Shown here: piece by piece, positions 18,360-22,079 of the stretch
Numbering within the stretch: position 1 is the stretch's first letter
Layout: each line of letters begins with the position of its first letter
Assembly: GCA_003427395.1 (NCBI GenBank)
Contig: BFEA01000036.1
Location: 4,163,342 to 4,185,420, forward strand
Direction: 5' to 3'
Origin: Chara braunii
Lineage: Eukaryota > Streptophyta > Charophyceae > Charales > Characeae
DNA length: 22,079 nt
Notes under the pieces: generated by a model
Told to the model about the DNA's origin: nothing
Databases searched by the model: none
The model's input: only the letters and a program-made list of their open reading frames with translations
Made by a program: the position numbers and the translations under genes

Positions 18360-18438
18360 CAGTGTGAGGGACGCTGGGCCCGGTTCCCAGCATATAATAA
18401 TAATTGCCGTTCTGGTTTAAAAAAAAAAAAAAAAAAAA
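18360..18438 (+). mobile_element. SINE 3' end with A-tail (family 1)
   Basis: GACGCTGGGCCCGGTTCCCAGCA in two parts at 18370-18392 repeats the family box of 9251 and 802. A short body TAATAATAATTGCCGTTCTG and an A20 tail (18419-18438) follow. The body between box and tail differs from the other copies, which suggests subfamilies. Confidence 0.65.
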
Positions 18439-18554
18439 CGAGAAAAACAAAAGAGAACTGCCGACAATAGCCTCCCAGAAACCCGCACGACAGTGGACAC
18501 ACCAGCCGAGCCAACAAAATGGACTCCCGACACCCCAGTCATTATCGACTACCT

Positions 18555-18557
<3 letters not shown>

Positions 18558-18639
<82 letters not shown>
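18558..18639. repeat. (AG)41 microsatellite
   Basis: Uninterrupted AG dinucleotides over 82 bp. Plus-strand Arg-Glu frames (18404-18793, 18519-19094) and the minus-strand Leu-Ser frame are translations of it. Confidence 0.97.
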
Positions 18640-18641
<2 letters not shown>

Positions 18642-19866
18642 CCATCTCTCGCAGAAATGAGACAGAGTGCAGAGTCCCCTCACCCCCTCACACACGTCAA
18701 GCAAGCAAAAGTGCATCGGCAAAGGAGCACTCACTACAGACCAACCAGGGTCTCCTTTCTTTTCCTCCCGGATACGCAACAGCTTCTACCTGACAATATC
18801 AAACTAAAAGCACCCGGTTGTGCTACTCTCCAACCGCCGAAATTCTTAATGAATCAGAACAGGAAATCTGACCCGATGCATTCAAAACCACGCCGGATGG
18901 CGTTAGGCCCTAAAAGGGGCATGGCGACTCGTCCGGTTCAACGAGAATTCCAACTCCCAGCGTACTCACACTACCATCTTCCCCCGGCACAACACAGCCT
19001 CATAACGATCGTATCCGACCAGGATAGCTTGTGTACACTCGTCATCACGGTGCATTGTGTTCAGGGGAAGACAGTAGGACCTGAATGTATCTGACCGCAA
19101 TTCTAGAACAAGTTAACAAAAGTTCTAGTATGAGTATGCCCTCAGGTTCCTACATAATTAGTTGAAAGCTGGTGTTCGATTCAGCTGCGCCGGGACAACC
19201 AAGTGATAATTTGATAAAAGACGTCACCCCCCCCCGGCCCCCACAAAAAAAAAGGGCTGTGCAGCACACCAAACGTGTTTTGGGGGGTTTGCATTGGTAT
19301 GCTACTATGCACCTTGTTGCATCACTGTCCATTTTGCACCGTGACAGTACACCCACAATGGGGCAGGCCGCCATCCATATTTCGCGCCTCGGGCCTACCC
19401 GACCACAACGAGTGAAGGCAATTGTACTCACATGCTCACGTGCAAAGGGATCCCTATTGAACACTGAATAATACCAACATCATGCTATTGTACAGATCGC
19501 TACCGAAGACTGGACATTGGTTACAACCTTACCCCAAATAGACCGTACGACAGAGTCATTGACCCTGTATCTAGACTGAAAGTTGTCCCAAATACAGGAC
19601 CTGGTATAATGATCGTACGTTTTATTCCGGGAAGGCAGTGGTTCCAGCTCGGAAGAGAGAACAACTCTCTCTCTCTCTTTATTTTTGTTATTTTTATTTT
19701 TTTTAACGAGATAACAACTCTCAATTCCTATTTGGGAAAGAGATTAAGAGGGATTTCCTGGATGTAGCTGACCTCAATTACAGCCAGACCTGGTTGAATC
19801 TGACTACAATCATGTCCAGAGCGTAGTAGACAAAGTCCTTACGATGAATCCATCAACCACCAGTAA
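18640..19866. other. No recognisable gene
   Basis: No domain recognised on either strand. Contains the minus-strand copy of the 16399 repeat at 19772-19819 and a short CT run at 19664-19678. Frames of about 100 codons at 19150-19471 are open on both strands but lack motifs. Confidence 0.45.
19772..19819 (-). repeat. Dispersed repeat, minus-strand copy
   Basis: On the minus strand, CTGGACATGATTG, GTCAGATTCAACCAGGTCTG and GTAATTGAGG match 16399-16445. Confidence 0.5.
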
Positions 19867-19883
19867 CCCTAAACCCTAACCCC
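19866..19883. repeat. Short telomere-type motif
   Basis: ACCCTAAACCCTAACCCC contains one plant-type telomere unit (CCCTAAA) followed by CCCTAA. A telobox-like interstitial motif, next to the tail of the U6 pseudogene. Confidence 0.7.
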
Positions 19884-19889
19884 TCATTC

Positions 19890-19925
19890 TTTTTTTTTTT
19901 TTTTTTTTTTTTATTATTATTTTTT
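19890..19925 (-). repeat. A-tail of the U6 retropseudogene
   Basis: T23 then (ATT)n on the plus strand, which is an A-rich tail directly 3' of the U6-like sequence on the minus strand. Genuine U6 genes end in a short T-run terminator and have no poly-A, so this tail marks retroposition. Confidence 0.8.
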
Positions 19926-20015
19926 AGACCATTTCTCGATTTATGTGTGTCATCCTTGCGCGGGGGCCATGCTAATCTTCCTTCTCTGTATTTTAACGGA
20001 TGTCCCGGAGGACAC
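19926..20015 (-). pseudogene. U6: U6 snRNA retropseudogene
   Basis: Read on the minus strand, the landmarks of U6 snRNA occur in order: a 5' stem-loop like GTCC...CGGGACATCCG (about 20013-19996), TAAAATACAGAGAA (containing the ACAGAGA box), GATTAGCATGGCCCC with the AGC triad (19978-19963), CGCAAGGATGACAC (internal stem-loop) and AAATCGAGAAATGGTC (3' end, near 19927). Relative to canonical U6, about nine bases are missing after TAAAA (the TTGGAACG part) and four are inserted after ACAGAGAA. No TATA box or plant USE is visible upstream on the minus strand, and an A-rich tail follows. CTAACCC-(C)T-ATT-like sequence flanks both sides (19876-19888 and 20017-20027), a possible target-site duplication. 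In its parent, U6 is the catalytic spliceosomal RNA; this copy is not expected to function. Confidence 0.88.
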
Positions 20016-20045
20016 TCTAACCCTATTTGGTGGGGACCACCACCT

Positions 20046-20703
20046 GTGTGTCATCAGATTGACGGTTTGCGCAAAAGACTTGCGGAAAGATGTGGGCACG
20101 GAATATTTTCTTTTTTCGCCTCGCACCGCCAGCCATTTTGGTCCACTGAGCCGACCCCCTGTTCATGCGGCAGGTTAACCGCCACGTCCCCCCCAACAGA
20201 ATAGCTGGGAAGGGGGGACTGGCGGTTTAGGACTCCGAAACTCCACCATTTCCTGCTTTGCCTTTAGTTTGCCCTCTTAAACTAGCATGATGGGTATCGC
20301 AAAGAGGAACCTTGTTTGATAAGGGTTCTTTTTTCCTTTCAATGGCAAGCCCCAGATCATAGCCTCCCATGCCATTTCATCATTGGCCCCACAATGATCT
20401 CCTTGTCCAACTGAAAAGGCCAAATTCTGATTGCAAATGTCTTGTCCAAACTTGCTAAATGGTGTGGTGACCGGAGTTGACGACAGAACCCTACCGTCCC
20501 CCCCAAACATAACGCACATGTGATGTGTTCGTGTTTTCCAAAAACAAAAAAAAAATCAAAAATTTGAATCGAGCGCATATTATGCATTGTATTCAAATTA
20601 GGGCTGTTCGAATAGAACACATACGCATTGTATTCGAATAAAAGTCACCCATGAGTTGTATAGAACGCATGTGTTATGTTTGGGAGACGACGATAATCAA
20701 ATA
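20046..20703. other. No recognisable gene
   Basis: No known domain or RNA. Two GCATTGTATTC(G/A)AAT-like segments (about 20584-20597 and 20624-20638) form a small local repeat. Frames on the minus strand (20277-20620) have no motif. Confidence 0.45.
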
Positions 20704-20762
20704 CAGCATAAATGTGCACAAAGCATGTCAGCAAACTCCATCTTGCATTGGGGTGACAGAGG

Positions 20763-20825
<63 letters not shown>

Positions 20826-20884
20826 TGCATAAATGTGCACAAAGTATGTCAGAAAACTCCATCTTGCATTGGGGTGGCAGAGGT

Positions 20885-20939
<55 letters not shown>

Positions 20940-20940
20940 N

Positions 20941-21022
<82 letters not shown>
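20704..21022. repeat. 121-bp tandem duplication carrying (CT)n arrays
   Basis: GCATAAATGTGCACAAAG(C/T)A, TGTCAG, AACTCCATCTTGCATTGGGG and AGAGGTATC occur at 20706 and again at 20827, each leading into a CT array: 20765-20822 (29 units) and 20888-21022 (about 135 bp). The single N at 20940 lies within the second array. Duplication of a unique block plus its microsatellite, followed by expansion, explains the layout. The long Leu-Ser and Arg-Glu frames across it are repeat translations. Confidence 0.92.
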
Positions 21023-21024
<2 letters not shown>

Positions 21025-21046
21025 CAGCGTGTATCCACACATCAGT

Positions 21047-21077
21047 CTTTTCTTTTCTTTTCTTTTCTTTTCTTTTC
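21047..21077. repeat. (CTTTT)6 microsatellite
   Basis: Six perfect CTTTT units plus a terminal C, 25 bp after the CT array. Confidence 0.95.
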
Positions 21078-21165
21078 GTGCATCTGCAATCACCGCACTT
21101 GGCTGCGCACTTCATCTACGCTCCGCAAGTATGATATATTTTCAAAATATTTTCACTGGATCATC

Positions 21166-21248
21166 AGGGGCAAGGTCCCACTAGCAAAGAGCATTGGATT
21201 GAACGCCTGAATCTGATCGTGTTTGTGGAAAAGTGCAGAAAAATTCGA
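21166..21248. mobile_element. Half copy of the foldback family
   Basis: GGGGCAAGGTCCCACTAGCA, then GCATTGGATTGAACGCCTGA, then ATCTGATCGTG and TGTGGAAAAGTGCAGAAAA follow the reverse complement of 16034-15960. Only one arm and part of the loop are present. Its first 16 bases match the end of the 16931-17029 element, joining the two sets. Confidence 0.68.
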
Positions 21249-21513
21249 GATTGGATTGGTTTTCTGCATCTCTGCTTAAAACACGCCCATACAGAACTTC
21301 CGTGTGCACCATACGCAACCAGGAGAAGAGGAAGAGGACGACAATCAAGCAGGCGCCTTGTTTGATAGACTGTTTCGTTGATGTTTCATTGGAGTTTCGT
21401 TGACTTTTAACTTATAATTTTCATTTTTTATTTTTTTCCCAACTTTTTCGTGAAGTAGTTTCATCAACATACGGCTCACCAACTTATATGAGTTCGACGA
21501 TGTATCATATATC
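21249..21513. other. No recognisable gene
   Basis: AT-rich, with repeated GTTTCGTTGA/GTTTCATTGGA segments near 21372-21402. Nothing else supported. Confidence 0.4.
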
Positions 21514-21637
21514 GTAGTATTATATTATATGCACATTTAAATAAAACATATATAGATCGCCGTAGATATATGGTAGTATTATATTAAATTATATGCACAT
21601 TTAATGATTTAAATAAAACAAATATAGATCGACGTCG
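21514..21637. repeat. AT-rich two-copy direct repeat
   Basis: GTAGTATTATATTA at 21514 and GTAGTATTATATTA at 21573, each followed by TTATATGCACATTTAA, AATAAAACA and ATATAGATCG(C/A)CG. The second copy has short insertions (AAT and TGATTTA-like). Confidence 0.82.
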
Positions 21638-21848
21638 AGAACTTCCTAGTAAGTGGTAGGCAGAAAGGTAAAAGAGGGCAAGAAACCTTTTTTTTTGTGT
21701 GACAGGCTGTTTCTTCGGAGTTTCACTGACAGACTCGTGAGGAGGATGAACCCTTATTTTCTGCAGAGTCCCATATATAGTTACGATCATTCACTATTTA
21801 CTATTTACAAACAAGTTGGAAATTCAATAAAATTATTAAAATAACTAG

Positions 21849-22045
21849 GCTACCAGCCGGGCGGCCCGGGTCACCCTATTTTCCCGTGCAGCACGGCCGT
21901 ACAAGGACCAGGGAAGGTCCCAGCCAAAAAAAATTAAAAAAAAATCCAAAAAATCCGAAAAANAACTATGTTATGCAAAAAAATAAACTGAACAACTTTT
22001 GCCTGAGGGTCACATCGAAATTCTTTACCGAATTTACGGTTTTTT
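21849..22045 (+). repeat. GC-rich/A-rich dispersed repeat, copy 2
   Basis: GCCGGGCGGCCCGGGTC, then GGAAGGTCCCAGCC, an A-rich tract, ACTATGTTATGCAAAAAAAT, CAACTTTTGCCTGAGGGTC and GAAATTCTTTACC. Same order as 17535-17757. An N at 21963 falls in the A-rich tract. The GC-rich head is diverged. Confidence 0.65.
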
Positions 22046-22079
22046 TTTTTTTCTTTACCGAATTTACGGTTTTTTTTTT
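22021..22079. repeat. 30-bp tandem repeat at the window edge
   Basis: TTCTTTACCGAATTTACGGT plus a T-run occurs twice, at 22021-22050 and 22051-22079. The second unit is cut by the edge, so more copies may follow. It could also be an assembly duplication at a T homopolymer. Confidence 0.85.

Noticed and set aside
18404-19094. Arg-Glu-rich open frames
   Set aside because: They are the (AG)n array read in frame, with unrelated tails.
20645-21210. Leu-Ser and Arg-Glu-rich open frames
   Set aside because: Translations of the CT arrays; they also cross an N.
17535-22045. LTR retrotransposon bounded by the two direct repeats
   Set aside because: The copies are diverged, lack TG...CA ends and a primer-binding site that I can see, and enclose no gag or pol sequence.
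1-22079. CRISPR array or other regularly spaced repeats
   Set aside because: No set of short identical repeats with even unique spacers was seen; all repeats fit microsatellites, tandem duplications or retroposons.

Overview
This window looks like a gene-poor, repeat-dense stretch of a plant (streptophyte) nuclear genome. Four things point that way: a decayed L1-type LINE whose C-terminal region carries the zf-RVT-type Cys/His motif typical of plant LINEs; several tRNA-derived SINE fragments with A-tails; short foldback (MITE-like) elements; and a CCCTAAA/CCCTAA telomere-type motif. I cannot name the species. I find no intact cellular protein-coding gene, and no CRISPR array, operon or bacterial feature.

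Layout. 1-1348: a SINE 3' end on the minus strand and a ~100-bp tandem duplication. 1349-8767: one nearly full-length, inactive LINE on the minus strand. It has a T70 tract (its poly-A tail) at the low end, ORF2 (endonuclease, reverse transcriptase, zf-RVT), ORF1 with a zinc knuckle, a GC-rich 5' leader, and candidate 14-bp target-site duplications at 1337-1350 and 8768-8781. 9165-10280: SINEs, tRNA-like heads, a GT array and local duplications. 10281-14125: no recognisable gene. 14126-14700: an uninterpreted region open on both strands. 14700-17533: a dense cluster of foldback elements and SINEs. 17248-17285: a perfect 38-bp palindrome made of two Tn5 mosaic ends, identical to a Nextera mate-pair junction, so sequence continuity there is suspect. 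17535-18440: a GC-rich/A-rich dispersed repeat, an A40 tract and another SINE end. 18558-18639: a GA array. 19926-20015: a polyadenylated U6 snRNA retropseudogene on the minus strand. 20704-21022: a 121-bp tandem duplication carrying expanded CT arrays. 21166-22079: a half foldback element, AT-rich duplications, a second copy of the 17.5-kb repeat and a 30-bp tandem repeat at the edge.

Most of the structure fits L1 machinery and its dependents. An autonomous LINE, several A-tailed SINE families, a retroposed U6 RNA and a bare poly-T insertion flanked by a 9-bp duplication all look like products of target-primed reverse transcription. The LINE here can no longer supply that activity itself because its frames carry at least eight stops and several frameshifts. 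I did not find a convincing new multi-gene system. The most useful observations are the adapter junction, the U6 retropseudogene, a SINE 3' hairpin with a paired base change, the tail-only insertion and a small foldback family.
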